From positions 46,580 to 110,579 of the forward strand of contig DASXAR010000074.1 in the NCBI GenBank assembly GCA_036406595.1: 64,000 nt of DNA, written 5' to 3'. Source of the DNA: VRUE01 sp036406595. GTDB taxonomy: Bacteria > Actinomycetota > Thermoleophilia > Solirubrobacterales > 70-9. The notes beneath the pieces were generated by a model. That model was not told where the DNA came from and made no database searches. It saw only the letters and a list, made by a program, of their open reading frames with translations. How positions within the stretch are numbered: the stretch's first letter is position 1; the number at the start of each line of letters is the position of its first letter. Positions 16,421-25,546 of this stretch are shown here, piece after piece. A program made the position numbers and the translations under genes.

Positions 16421-17461
16421 TTGGAGGATTCCCTTGCATCCCGGCCGCGCCAACGACCGCGACGGCCACGACGTCCTGAACGCCAGCAGATCATGCTCCG
16501 GCGGGGCCTGGCCCTCGGCGGCGGGCTGATCATCCTGATCCTGATCGTGCTCGGAGTGCGGGGCTGCCTGAACGCCCGCAAGCACCGGGCGCTGAGCGAC
16601 TACGCCGGCAACGTCACGCAGATCGTCGAAGAGACCGACCGCACCGGCAAAGCGTTCTTCGAAAAGCTCTCCGACCCGGGCACGCTCTCGGTCACCGAGT
16701 TCGTGGCAGAGGTCAACGCGGACCGCAGCGCGATGGACAACTACGCCGCCCGGATCGACTCCCTCGACACGCCCGGTGACATGGACAGCGCACAGGGCAA
16801 CCTCGAGCTGGTCTACGAGCTGCGCAGCAGCGCGATGAACGAAATCGCCGATCAGATGAGCACCGCGCTCGGCCACGTCGGCTCCGAGCACGCGGCGATG
16901 ACGATCACCAGGCGGATGCGGATGCTGGCAGCCGCAGACGTCGTCTATGCCTCGGTCGCCCGCCCTGAAATCAACGGGGTCCTGGCAGAAAACGGAATCG
17001 AAGGGGATGACGTGCCGGAAAGCGTCTTCGTGCCCGAAGAAACGAAGTGGCTCGACGAAGACAACATCAGCTCCGCGCTCGCCTCGGTCAGTGGCGCCGC
17101 TGAAGCGGAAACTCCCGGCGTGCACGGCCTCGGCCTGCTCGGGACCAGCATCAACGGAACCGCCCTCACCGCCGAATCGACCACCGCTGTCTCGGGTGAA
17201 GAAACGCCGGAAGTCGAAGTTGAAGTCCAGAACCAGGGTGAATCGACCGAGAACGGCATCACGGTCTCGGTGACGATCGAAGGCGGCAACACGCTTCAGG
17301 GCAACCTCAGCACGATCGGCGCGGGCGAATCATCGACCGTGACGGTCCCGCTGACACCGGCGCCGAAGGGAACCGTGACGCTCGACGTCGAAGTCGAACC
17401 GGTCCCCGGCGAGCAGGTCTCCGACAACAACAGGGCCAGCTACACCGTCGAATTCCCGTGA
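16421..17461 (+). CDS. Single-TM extracytoplasmic protein with CARDB-like domain
   Basis: This is a protein of about 346 residues with an Arg/Pro-rich cytoplasmic tail, one TM at about 29-46, a helical region (47-180), and a C-terminal beta domain near 255-345 (VEVQNQGES, GAGESSTVTVPL, VSDNNRASYTV) resembling CARDB adhesion-like domains. TTG 16421 is chosen because GGAGAG lies 7 bases upstream; ATG 16493 lacks a Shine-Dalgarno. Glu codons run 25 GAA to 9 GAG overall, against 1 to 13 in the first part of the neighbouring pheA. It is coupled to pheA by GTGA. Function unknown. Confidence 0.75.
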   Translation: MEDSLASRPRQRPRRPRRPERQQIMLRRGLALGGGLIILILIVLGVRGCLNARKHRALSDYAGNVTQIVEETDRTGKAFFEKLSDPGTLSVTEFVAEVNADRSAMDNYAARIDSLDTPGDMDSAQGNLELVYELRSSAMNEIADQMSTALGHVGSEHAAMTITRRMRMLAAADVVYASVARPEINGVLAENGIEGDDVPESVFVPEETKWLDEDNISSALASVSGAAEAETPGVHGLGLLGTSINGTALTAESTTAVSGEETPEVEVEVQNQGESTENGITVSVTIEGGNTLQGNLSTIGAGESSTVTVPLTPAPKGTVTLDVEVEPVPGEQVSDNNRASYTVEFP

Positions 17462-18291
17462 GGGTCGCATTCCTCGGGCCGGCCGGCACGTTCACCGAAG
17501 ACGCGCTGCTGGAGGCTGCCCCCGAGGCGGTGATCGAGCCGCTTCGGACCGCGACCATTCACGATGCGATCGTGGCGGTCGAGCGGGGAGAGGCGGAGCG
17601 CGCCCTGGTGCCGTTCGAGAACTCGATCGAGGGCTCGGTGCGGAGCACCCTCGACACGCTCGCCTTCGAGAGCGAGGCAGTGACGATCGTCGGCGAGCAC
17701 GACTTCGCCGTCCACGCGCACCTGATCACCCGGGAGCCGGTGGAGCTCGGCGAGGTCGCGGCGGTGCTGTCCCATCCCCAGCCGCTGGCCCAGTGCGCAC
17801 GGTTCCTGCGCGAGAACCTCGCCGGCGTCGAACGGCGCAGCGTCAGCAGCACCGCCGAGGCAGTGCGGATGGTCAGCGAGTCGACCCGGCCCTGGGCCGC
17901 GATCGGCGCTCGGTCGGCCGCCGATCTCTATGGCTGCACGGTGCTCCGCGAAGGGATCGAGGACGAGGCCGACAACGTGACCCGCTTCGTCTGGATCGCC
18001 CCGGCCGGGACGGAGGCCCAGGCGGGCGGCACGCGCAAGACCTCGCTCGTCTTCTCGGAGCTCGGCGAGGACCATCCCGGCGCCCTGGTCGAAGCGCTCC
18101 AGGTCTTCTCGAGCCGGGAGATCAACCTCTCGCGGATCGAGTCGCGTCCACTGCGACGGGGCCTCGGGCGCTACATGTTCTTCTGCGACCTCGAAGGGGC
18201 CCTGGAGGATACGACCGTGTCCGAGGCAATCGAGGCGCTGCGGGCGAAAGCGGAATCGGTCCGCATCCTCGGCAGCTATCCGGTCGGCTAG
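17458..18291 (+). CDS. pheA: Prephenate dehydratase
   Basis: This 277-residue enzyme converts prephenate to phenylpyruvate for phenylalanine synthesis. It opens MRVAFLGPAGTFTEDAL, has VPFENSIEGSVRSTLD near residue 51, the catalytic DNVTRF motif (TRF) near 171, and a C-terminal ACT domain with SRIESRPLRRGLGRYMFF near 222, the ESRP motif that binds feedback Phe. There is no chorismate mutase domain, as expected for the monofunctional form. GTG 17458 overlaps the preceding stop. Confidence 0.95.
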   Translation: MRVAFLGPAGTFTEDALLEAAPEAVIEPLRTATIHDAIVAVERGEAERALVPFENSIEGSVRSTLDTLAFESEAVTIVGEHDFAVHAHLITREPVELGEVAAVLSHPQPLAQCARFLRENLAGVERRSVSSTAEAVRMVSESTRPWAAIGARSAADLYGCTVLREGIEDEADNVTRFVWIAPAGTEAQAGGTRKTSLVFSELGEDHPGALVEALQVFSSREINLSRIESRPLRRGLGRYMFFCDLEGALEDTTVSEAIEALRAKAESVRILGSYPVG

Positions 18292-18305
18292 CGGGGGCGC
18301 CTGCG

Positions 18306-18311
18306 TAGAAT
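18306..18311 (+). promoter_or_regulatory. -10-like TAGAAT before HNH gene
   Basis: TAGAAT ends 11 bases before ATG 18323. No Shine-Dalgarno and no recognisable -35 are seen. This matches the short-leader promoter pattern found elsewhere in the window. Confidence 0.5.
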
Positions 18312-18322
18312 CTTCGGTCGGT

Positions 18323-18829
18323 ATGGCGCGTGTACTCGTGCTGAACGCGACGTATGAGCCGATCAACGTCTGCACGTTGAGGCGCGCGGCCGTGCTGCTG
18401 CTGAAGGAGAAAGCCGAACTGCTGGAGCGGCGCGAGGGCGCGATCCACTCCGAGCACATGACCATGGAGCGACCGGACGTGATCCGTCTGGTCAGCTACG
18501 TGCGGGTCCCGCGCGAAGCCCACCGGCGCAAGATCACCCGCCGCGCCGTGCTGGCTCGGGACGCCTGGACGTGCCAGTACTGCGGCTCGCGGAAGTCGGG
18601 CCTGACCGTCGATCACGTCATCCCGCGCAGCCGCGGCGGGAAATCCGTTTGGGAGAACATCGTCGCCGCCTGCGCCAGCTGCAACCGGCGAAAGGGCAAC
18701 CAGCTCCCGCGAGAGATCCAGATGCACCCTCGCCGCCTGCCGAAGGCGCCGGGGCCGAGCATCTTCATCCAGGTGGCCTCGCCGAGCATCCCGCCGGCCT
18801 GGCAGCAGTACCTGCCGGCTGCGGCGTAG
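18323..18829 (+). CDS. HNH endonuclease-domain protein
   Basis: This 168-residue protein has a central HNH nuclease fold: a zinc-binding CQYCG near residue 91, VDHVIPRSRGGKSVWENIV with the catalytic DH near 103-121, and CASCNRRKGNQ near 124. The N-terminal MARVLVLNATYEPINVCTLRRA is typical of the compact HNH proteins common in Actinomycetota. The in vivo substrate is unknown, with housekeeping DNA processing more likely than a mobile element here. It is convergent with gyrA. Confidence 0.88.
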   Translation: MARVLVLNATYEPINVCTLRRAAVLLLKEKAELLERREGAIHSEHMTMERPDVIRLVSYVRVPREAHRRKITRRAVLARDAWTCQYCGSRKSGLTVDHVIPRSRGGKSVWENIVAACASCNRRKGNQLPREIQMHPRRLPKAPGPSIFIQVASPSIPPAWQQYLPAAA

Positions 18830-18832
18830 CGG

Positions 18833-18856
18833 CCGGCGGGAGAAGCTCCTCGCCGG
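18833..18856. terminator. Hairpin between convergent HNH gene and gyrA
   Basis: CCGGCGGGAG pairs with CTCCTCGCCGG around an AAG loop, with one bulged T (10 bp). It starts four bases after the HNH stop and sits between two convergent genes. There is no T-run, so bidirectional termination is inferred from position and stability. Confidence 0.4.
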
Positions 18857-18892
18857 ACGACGTGCTCTTGCCGGCAGCTCCCGTGGAGTGGG

Positions 18893-21409
18893 TCAGCCGC
18901 CGGCGCCGTCGGAGCTCGCGCCGTCGGAGGACAGCTGGTCCTGGGCGGGTGGCGCGGTCGGCTCGTCCGATTCGACCACCAGGGCGACGGCGCTGACCCG
19001 GTCGTCGTCCTTGATGTTCATCACCCGAACCCCCTGGGTCGGGCGGCCCATGCGTGAGATCCCGGCGACCGAGGTGCGCTGCACCATCCCGTTCTGCGAG
19101 ATGAAGAGCAGGTCCTGGTGCTCGCGCACGATCAGGGCTCCGGCGAGCCCTCCCTTCTTCTCCGTCAGCTTCGCGGTGAGGACGCCTTTCGTGCCGCGTC
19201 CCTTCACCGGGTACTCCGCGACCGCAGTGCGCTTGCCGTAGCCGTTCTCCGTGACGACGAACAGCTCGGTGTCGTCGCGGGCGATGTCCATCGCCAGCAC
19301 CCGGTTTTCCTTGCCGGCGACATTCATGCCTTTGACGCCGCTCGTGTCGCGGCCCATCGGCCTCACCAGCTTCTCGGAGAACCTCGAGGCGTGCCCGGAG
19401 TGGGAGACCATCAGGATGTCGTCGTCTCCCGAGGTGAGGCGCACCTGCACCAGCTCATCCCCGTCTCGCACCTTGATCGCGATGATCCCGTCGGCGCGGA
19501 TCGGCGTGTTGTACGCGAGGAACTCGGTCTTCTTGATCAGCCCGTTTGCCGTGGCGAACGCCAGGTACCTGTTCTCCTTGAAGTCGCGGGTCGGGATCAC
19601 CGCCATCACCCGCTCCCCCTCGCGCAGCGGCAGCAGGTTCACCAGCGCGCTTCCTTTCGCCGTGCGCGAGCCCTCGGGCAGCTCGTACACCTTGAGCCGG
19701 TAGACCTTGCCGCGGTTGGTGAAGAACAGCAGGTAGTCGTGGGTCGAGCAGATGTGCAGGTGGGCGATGTAGTCGTCTTCCTTCAGATTCATCCCCATCA
19801 CGCCGACCCCGCCGCGCCGCTGCTGGCGGTAGGTCGCCAGCGGCAGCCGCTTTACGTAGCCGGACGCGGTCAGCGAAATCACCATCTGCTGGTCGGCGAT
19901 CATGTCCTCGATCCCGACGTCCCCCTCGAAGTGGGCGATTTCGGTGCGCCGCTCGTCGCCATAGGACTCGACTATCTCGGCGAGCTCCTCCTTGACCAGG
20001 CCCAGCACCTTCGCCTCGTCGCCGAGGATCGCCCGCAGTTCGCCGATCCGCTCGATCAGGTCGGCGTGCTCGGCCCTCACCTTGTCGGCCTCGAGCGCGG
20101 TGAGGCGCTGGAGGCGCATGTCGAGGATCGCCTGCGCCTGCTCGCGGCTCAACTCGAACTTCCCGATCAGACCGTCGCGGGCCGTGTCGGGGTCGGCCGA
20201 GCCGCGGATCAATTTGATCACCGCGTCGAGATTGTCGAGCGCGACGAGGAGCCCCTCGAGAATGTGGGCGCGAGCCTCTGCCCTGCGCAGTTCATGCTGG
20301 GTTCGCCGGGTGACGACCTCGCGCTGGTGCTGGACGTAGTGGTGGACCAGCTCGAGCAGGCTCAGGGTCCGCGGCACCCCATCGACCAGCGCCACCATGT
20401 TGATGCCGAAGCTGGTCTGCATCGCCGTTTTCTTGTAGAGGTTGTTGAGCACGACCTTGGCCGGCTGGCCGCCGCGCTTCAGCTCGATCACCAGGCGCAT
20501 CCCCGAGCGGTCCGACTCGTCGCGCAGGTCGGAGATGCCCTCCAGCTTCTTCTCGCGGACCAGGTCGGCGATCTTCGTGATCAGGCCGTTGTCGCCCCCC
20601 TTCTTGACCATGAACGGAAGCTCCGAGACGACGATCGCGTCCTTGCCGCCCTTCAGGGGCTCGACGTGGGCGCGAGCCCGGACCCGAACGGTGCCGCGTC
20701 CCGATGCGTACGCATCCCGGATCCCCTCCGCGCTCATGATCCCGCCGCCGGGGAAGTCCGGCCCCTTGACGTGCGCCATCAGGCCGGCGAGGTCTATTTC
20801 CGGATCATCGATATAGGCGGCCACGGCTCCCGCCACCTCGCGCAGGTTGTGTGGCGGGATGTTCGTCGCCATCCCGACCGCGATCCCCGACGCTCCGTTG
20901 ACGAGCAGGTTCGGGAACCGGGCCGGCAGGATCAGCGGCTCCTGGGTCGATTCGTCGTAGTTGGGGCCGAAGTCGACCGTGTCGGCGTCGATGTCTCGCA
21001 GCAGCTCGGTGGCAAGCCGGCCGAGTCGCGCCTCGGTGTACCTCATCGCCGCAGCCGGGTCGTCGTCGATCGAGCCGAAGTTGCCCTGCCCGTCGACCAG
21101 CGGGTAGCGCAGCGAGAACTCCTGCGCCATCCGCACCAGCGTGTCGTAGATCGCCGAGTCGCCGTGCGGGTGGTACTTGCCCATCACCTCGCCGACGATG
21201 AACGCGCACTTGCGGTACGGCCGCGTCGGCTGCAACCCGATGTCGTGCATCGCGTAGAGGACGCGCCGGTGCACGGGCTTCAGCCCATCTCTCACGTCGG
21301 GGAGCGCCCGGCCCACGATCACGCTCATCGCGTAATCGAGGTAGGAGGAGCGCATCTCCTTCTCGAGCTCTCGGTCTTCGATGCGGCCTGTCAGCGCCTC
21401 GAGCGCCAT
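18893..21409 (-). CDS. gyrA: DNA gyrase subunit A
   Basis: This 838-residue type IIA topoisomerase subunit cuts and rejoins DNA. The catalytic Tyr is Y124 in MRYTEARL. The quinolone-determining region HPHGDSAIYDTLVRMAQ carries Ser85 and Asp89, the sensitive-type residues. The C-terminal pinwheel domain has the GyrA-box-like QRRGGVG, needed for DNA wrapping and negative supercoiling. It follows gyrB by 147 bases on the same strand. Adjacent gyrB-gyrA next to recF and dnaN is the common origin arrangement. Confidence 0.97.
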   Translation of the reverse strand: MALEALTGRIEDRELEKEMRSSYLDYAMSVIVGRALPDVRDGLKPVHRRVLYAMHDIGLQPTRPYRKCAFIVGEVMGKYHPHGDSAIYDTLVRMAQEFSLRYPLVDGQGNFGSIDDDPAAAMRYTEARLGRLATELLRDIDADTVDFGPNYDESTQEPLILPARFPNLLVNGASGIAVGMATNIPPHNLREVAGAVAAYIDDPEIDLAGLMAHVKGPDFPGGGIMSAEGIRDAYASGRGTVRVRARAHVEPLKGGKDAIVVSELPFMVKKGGDNGLITKIADLVREKKLEGISDLRDESDRSGMRLVIELKRGGQPAKVVLNNLYKKTAMQTSFGINMVALVDGVPRTLSLLELVHHYVQHQREVVTRRTQHELRRAEARAHILEGLLVALDNLDAVIKLIRGSADPDTARDGLIGKFELSREQAQAILDMRLQRLTALEADKVRAEHADLIERIGELRAILGDEAKVLGLVKEELAEIVESYGDERRTEIAHFEGDVGIEDMIADQQMVISLTASGYVKRLPLATYRQQRRGGVGVMGMNLKEDDYIAHLHICSTHDYLLFFTNRGKVYRLKVYELPEGSRTAKGSALVNLLPLREGERVMAVIPTRDFKENRYLAFATANGLIKKTEFLAYNTPIRADGIIAIKVRDGDELVQVRLTSGDDDILMVSHSGHASRFSEKLVRPMGRDTSGVKGMNVAGKENRVLAMDIARDDTELFVVTENGYGKRTAVAEYPVKGRGTKGVLTAKLTEKKGGLAGALIVREHQDLLFISQNGMVQRTSVAGISRMGRPTQGVRVMNIKDDDRVSAVALVVESDEPTAPPAQDQLSSDGASSDGAGG

Positions 21410-21556
21410 CAGCGACTCACCCCGTCAGCCGAACGGGCGCGAGAACCAAGCAGTTCGCTGGACGCAGGGAGCGTGGGGAGGTGAGCGCACTGACCGGTGC
21501 GTGATCCGACCCGAGCGACCGAGGACAGCGAGATGCGCCGGTTCGCAGCGTCCGCG

Positions 21557-23992
21557 TTACACATCAAGGAATTTGACCTCTTTGGCGTGATCCTCGATGA
21601 ATTTCCGGCGCGGCTCCACCTGGTCGCCCATCAGCATCGAGAAGATGTGATCGGCCGCCGCTTCGGAGGCGTCCTCGAGCGTCACCTTCTGAAGGGTCCG
21701 TGTGGCAGGGTCCATCGTCGTCTCGCGCAGCTGCTCCGCGTTCATCTCGCCGAGGCCCTTGAAGCGCGTCAGCTGGGTCCCGTGCCGGGCGAGATCGAGG
21801 ACGGCGCCGTGAAGCGCCTGGAACGAGAGGGCCTCGGCGCTGCGGCCGGACAGCGTCACCTCGAACGGGGGGCGGCCGACCTGCTTCAGCAGGGCCGCGT
21901 GGACCTCGGCGAATTTGCGGTAGTCGTGGTGCTCGAACAGCTCCCGCGGCAGGACGTGCCTGCGCGCGAGCCCCGTCTTCCGTTCGATCGCCTTCACCGT
22001 CAGCGATTCGTCTGAGTCCTCGACGACCTCCGTTTCGAACGGCTCTGCCGGGTCGTCCTTCCCGCCCAGCACCTTGCGAGCGCCGGCGAGAGTCGCCACC
22101 TCCTCGTCGAGCAGGCTCGACTCCTCGAGAAAGCGGACCGTCTCGTGGCCGAACTCGGCCTGCAGCGAGGAGCCCCAACCTTCGTACTCCTTGGCGCGGC
22201 GCGTGTACGCCTGCCAGCGCGACTTGCTCAGCTTCCGGGATTTCCCGGTCGCGTCGCGCAGCTCGATCTTCTCCAGTTTGTCGCGGAGGAGCAACTCCTC
22301 CAGTTCGGACTCGCGCTCGAGATAGGTCTCCTGGTTGCCCTGTTTGACCCGGTAGAGGGGCGGCTTTGCGATGTAGACGTACCCCTGCGCGATCAGCTCC
22401 GGCATCTGCCGGTAGAGGAAGGTGAGGACAAGGGTGCGGATGTGGGCGCCGTCGACGTCGGCGTCGGTCGCCATCACGATTTTGTGGTACCTGGCGTCCT
22501 CGAGGTTGAACTCGTCGTGGATGCCGGTCCCGATCGCGGTGATCAGCGCCTGGATCTCGTTGTTGGCGAGGACCTTGTCGATGCGGCTCTTCTCGACGTT
22601 GATGATCTTTCCCCGCAGGGGAAGCACCGCCTGGGTCGAGCGATCGCGGGCCTGCTTCGCAGAGCCGCCGGCCGAGTCGCCCTCGACAACGAACAGCTCC
22701 GCGTCGCGCGGGTCCTTGACGGTGCAATCCGCGAGCTTGCCGGGAAGGGTCGAGTTCTCGAGCGCCGACTTGCGCCGGGTCAGGTCTCTGGCCTTGCGGG
22801 CTGCGTCACGCGCCCGAGAGGCGTCGATCGCCTTGGTGATGATCCGCCGCGCGTCACCCGGGTTCTCCTCGAGGAACTCGGCGAGCTTGCGGTTGACGGT
22901 CTCCTCGACCAGGCCCCGGATCGGCGGGTTCCCGAGTTTGGTCTTGGTCTGCCCCTCGAACTGCGGATCGTGGAGCTTCACCGAGATCACGGCGGTGAGG
23001 CCCTCGCGCACGTCCTCGCCGGCGAGGTTCCCGTCCTTCTCCTTGAGCAGTCCTTTGTTGCGGGCATAGGCATTCAGTGTGCGGGTCAGCGCGGCGCGGA
23101 ACCCCGAGAGGTGTGTACCGCCCTCATGGGTGTTGATGTTGTTGGCGAAGCTGAATATCGACTCCTGATAGGAGGTGTTCCACTGCATCGCGACCTCGAC
23201 CTGGCCGTCCTCGCCCTCGCCGTCGAAGTAAATGGTCTTGCGGTGCAGGGTGTCCTTGTTCTCGTTCAGGTGGAGAACGAAGTCCTCGATCCCGCCGTCG
23301 TACTGAAAGACGACCGAGTTGGTCTGGCCGCGCTCGTCGATCAGCTCGATCTTCAGGCCGCGGGTCAGGAACGCCGTCTCGCGCAGCCTGTCGGCCAGGG
23401 TCTGGAAGTCGAACTCGACTTCCTCGAAGATCTCGGGGTCGGGCTGGAAGGTGAGCGTGGTGCCGGTCTGCTTCGCGTCCCCGCTCTGGGCAAGCGGGCC
23501 CTGCGGCCTGCCGCGCTCATAGGTCTGCATCCAGACGTGCCCGTCGCGCCGGATCTCCAGCTCGAGCCGCTCCGAGAGCGCGTTGACGACGGAGACCCCA
23601 ACGCCATGCAGGCCGCCGGACACTTTGTAGCCGCCCCCGTCTCCGAACTTGCCGCCGGCATGAAGCGTCGTCAGCACGACCTCCGCCGCGGGCCGCTTCT
23701 CCTTCTTCAGCTCTTCGACCGGGATGCCGCGCCCGTCATCGGTGACGGTGCAGCTGTCGTCGGGATGGAGGACCACCTGGACGAGGCTGCAATGCCCCGC
23801 CAGCGCCTCGTCGACGGAGTTGTCGACCACCTCGTAGACGAGATGGTGAAGCCCCCGGGGGCCGGTCGAGCCGATGTACATCCCGGGTCGCTTGCGAACT
23901 GCTTCCAGACCCTCGAGGACCGTGATGTCCTTGGCGCCGTAGGAGTCGCCTGCTTTCTTCCGTTTGCCGGCCGTCTTCTCGTTCTGAGGCAA
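21557..23992 (-). CDS. gyrB: DNA gyrase subunit B, long form with TOPRIM insert
   Basis: This 811-residue ATPase/TOPRIM subunit has the GHKL ATP site (VVDNSVDEA, DDGRGIPVE, GGLHGVGVSVVNALS), the QTKTKLGN motif near 348, EGDSAGG near 437, catalytic DADVD near 510, and RFKGLGEMN near 743. Between VKQGNQETYLE and RFKGLGEM (about 560-740) lies a long insert in the position of the E. coli GyrB insert; mycobacterial GyrB (about 675-714 residues) lacks it. The start is TTG 23990-23992 with AAGGGA just upstream. The leader (23993-24149) carries a hairpin and an extended -10, listed separately. Confidence 0.96.
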   Translation of the reverse strand: MPQNEKTAGKRKKAGDSYGAKDITVLEGLEAVRKRPGMYIGSTGPRGLHHLVYEVVDNSVDEALAGHCSLVQVVLHPDDSCTVTDDGRGIPVEELKKEKRPAAEVVLTTLHAGGKFGDGGGYKVSGGLHGVGVSVVNALSERLELEIRRDGHVWMQTYERGRPQGPLAQSGDAKQTGTTLTFQPDPEIFEEVEFDFQTLADRLRETAFLTRGLKIELIDERGQTNSVVFQYDGGIEDFVLHLNENKDTLHRKTIYFDGEGEDGQVEVAMQWNTSYQESIFSFANNINTHEGGTHLSGFRAALTRTLNAYARNKGLLKEKDGNLAGEDVREGLTAVISVKLHDPQFEGQTKTKLGNPPIRGLVEETVNRKLAEFLEENPGDARRIITKAIDASRARDAARKARDLTRRKSALENSTLPGKLADCTVKDPRDAELFVVEGDSAGGSAKQARDRSTQAVLPLRGKIINVEKSRIDKVLANNEIQALITAIGTGIHDEFNLEDARYHKIVMATDADVDGAHIRTLVLTFLYRQMPELIAQGYVYIAKPPLYRVKQGNQETYLERESELEELLLRDKLEKIELRDATGKSRKLSKSRWQAYTRRAKEYEGWGSSLQAEFGHETVRFLEESSLLDEEVATLAGARKVLGGKDDPAEPFETEVVEDSDESLTVKAIERKTGLARRHVLPRELFEHHDYRKFAEVHAALLKQVGRPPFEVTLSGRSAEALSFQALHGAVLDLARHGTQLTRFKGLGEMNAEQLRETTMDPATRTLQKVTLEDASEAAADHIFSMLMGDQVEPRRKFIEDHAKEVKFLDV

Positions 23993-24010
23993 TTAGTCCC
24001 TTCCGGATCT

Positions 24011-24085
24011 CATAGAAAACCCCGACCCCGGACGTGCTCTCCGCGCCGGGTCGGGGCGAAATGCGAGTTGACATAAAGAATACCA
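24011..24085 (-). promoter_or_regulatory. gyrB leader: extended -10 and attenuator-like hairpin
   Basis: On the minus strand TGGTATTCT (24085-24077) looks like an extended -10. It is followed by a GC stem formed by 24056-24046 and 24031-24020 (11 bp, one bulge) and then TTTTCTAT (24019-24012). A stem plus T-run downstream of the promoter and upstream of the gyrB start has the form of an attenuator. It could instead end the recF-dciA transcript. Confidence 0.45.
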
Positions 24086-24149
24086 GTTCCGCTCCTCAGA
24101 ACGGCGCCTCGCAAGTGAAGAAATCCCTGCAAATACGTACAAAGCGTCG

Positions 24150-24455
24150 CTAATTGCGACCCTCTTCGACACGGAAGCGCAGCGTCTCGGGCGCGTCCTC
24201 GCCGATTCTCTCCCGTAACCGCGAGATGAGGCGGTCCTGCATCAGGTCCAGCTCCTCCGCCCAGACGGCGTCGACGCAGCCGACGACGACGGTTCCGGCC
24301 CGCTCCGAGACCGGGCGCGCGGCCGTCGCGACCCGCTCGCCCACCGCCTCCGTCCAGGCCGCCTGCACCGCCGCCAGCCGGGTTTGCGGGGCGGCCTTCG
24401 CGAGCGCGGCATGGAGCGCCTCTCGGGCCGGCCTGGGTGAACGGCGGTGCGTCAA
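24150..24455 (-). CDS. DUF721/DciA-like protein
   Basis: This is a small protein of 101 residues. The core LAAVQAAWTEAVGERVATAARPVSERAGTV and following VWAEELDLMQDRLISRLRE match the DUF721 family, which includes DciA, a loader of the replicative helicase in bacteria lacking DnaC/DnaI. The position between recF and gyrB is the same as in mycobacteria (Rv0004). Start TTG 24455 overlaps the recF stop as TTGA. Confidence 0.85.
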   Translation of the reverse strand: MTHRRSPRPAREALHAALAKAAPQTRLAAVQAAWTEAVGERVATAARPVSERAGTVVVGCVDAVWAEELDLMQDRLISRLRERIGEDAPETLRFRVEEGRN

Positions 24456-25537
24456 GCGGCCTCCGCCGCGCCGTGCGGCGGCGGCATTCGGACGACGCGC
24501 TCGAGGGCGGCGGCGGGCAGCGAATCCTCTGAGGCCGCGCTGATCACCGCCTGGCCCCCCCGAAGGCTGCGCACGAGCAGCTCGCGCCGCTCCGGATCAA
24601 GCTCGCTCATCACGTCGTCGAGCAACAGCAGGGGCGGGACGCCGCGGGCCGAGAGCAGGGCCTGACGCTCGGCGAACAGAAGCGCGAGCAGGCCCACCCG
24701 CTGCTGGCCCTGCGACCCGTAGCGGCGCAGCATCCGCGAGCCGAGCTCGATTCGCAACTCGTCCAGATGCGGGCCCCAGGAGGTGCGCCCGAGCCTGATG
24801 TCCGCGTCGTGCCGCTCCCCGAGGCCGTTTCGGATCTCCTCCGCGCTGCCGCTCGCACGCGGCGCGTAGACCAGCTCGGCCTCGCCCCCGAGGCCGAGCT
24901 CGGCGGCGAGGGCGGTGAATGGCACCGCGAGCTCGGAGACCGCTGTGGAGCGCACCTCGACCAGCTCGGCGGCCAGCTCGGCGAGGGTGGAATCCCAAAC
25001 CTCCAGGTCGCCGCCCCCGGCGCCCGGCGCAAGTCGGCCGAGGAGCGCGTTCCGCTGCGCAAGCGCCTGGCCATAGCGCCGGCGCAGCGAGGAGCGGGAC
25101 GGCCAGCGTGCCGCCACGTAGGCGTCGAGGTGGGCGCGCCGCTCCGAGGGCGGGCCCTTGACGAGCGCCAGCCGGTCCGGGGAGAAGACGGAGATCGCCG
25201 GCCGGTGCCGCGCGGCCGCGAGCGGATCGACCGGGCTGCCGTCAAGCAGGTGGCGCCGTCCTTCGCTGCGGCTCACGGCGGCGACCAGCTCGTGCTCGAC
25301 TCCGTCGTCGTCGCGCAAGGTCGCGGCCGCGCGCGCCAACGTGCCGCCAAATGGGATCAGCTCGCGCCGGTCAGAGGTTCGGAAGGAACGTCCCGTCAGG
25401 GCGAAGTAGAGCGCCTCGATCAGGTTCGTCTTGCCGGCCCCGTTGGGCCCCACCAGGACCACGATCCCGGCCTCGAGCTCGACCCGCGTGTGAGCGAGGC
25501 TGCGCAGCGGTCGCGCTTCGACGGCGGTGACCAGCAC
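24452..25537 (-). CDS. recF: DNA replication and repair protein RecF
   Basis: This 361-residue SMC-like ATPase helps load RecA at gaps. It has Walker A GPNGAGKTNLIEAL near 32, the ABC-type signature SQGQQRV near 276 and Walker B LLLLDDVMSELD near 306. It lies between dnaN and the DUF721 gene in the standard order. Start is GTG 25535-25537, nine bases after dnaN. Confidence 0.96.
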   Translation of the reverse strand: MLVTAVEARPLRSLAHTRVELEAGIVVLVGPNGAGKTNLIEALYFALTGRSFRTSDRRELIPFGGTLARAAATLRDDDGVEHELVAAVSRSEGRRHLLDGSPVDPLAAARHRPAISVFSPDRLALVKGPPSERRAHLDAYVAARWPSRSSLRRRYGQALAQRNALLGRLAPGAGGGDLEVWDSTLAELAAELVEVRSTAVSELAVPFTALAAELGLGGEAELVYAPRASGSAEEIRNGLGERHDADIRLGRTSWGPHLDELRIELGSRMLRRYGSQGQQRVGLLALLFAERQALLSARGVPPLLLLDDVMSELDPERRELLVRSLRGGQAVISAASEDSLPAAALERVVRMPPPHGAAEAA

Positions 25538-25546
25538 CGGCCGCGC

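Noticed and set aside
24067..24072. TTGACA on the plus strand as a consensus -35
   Set aside because: No -10-like hexamer lies 16-19 bases downstream, and no plus-strand gene follows. Neighbouring genes are on the minus strand.
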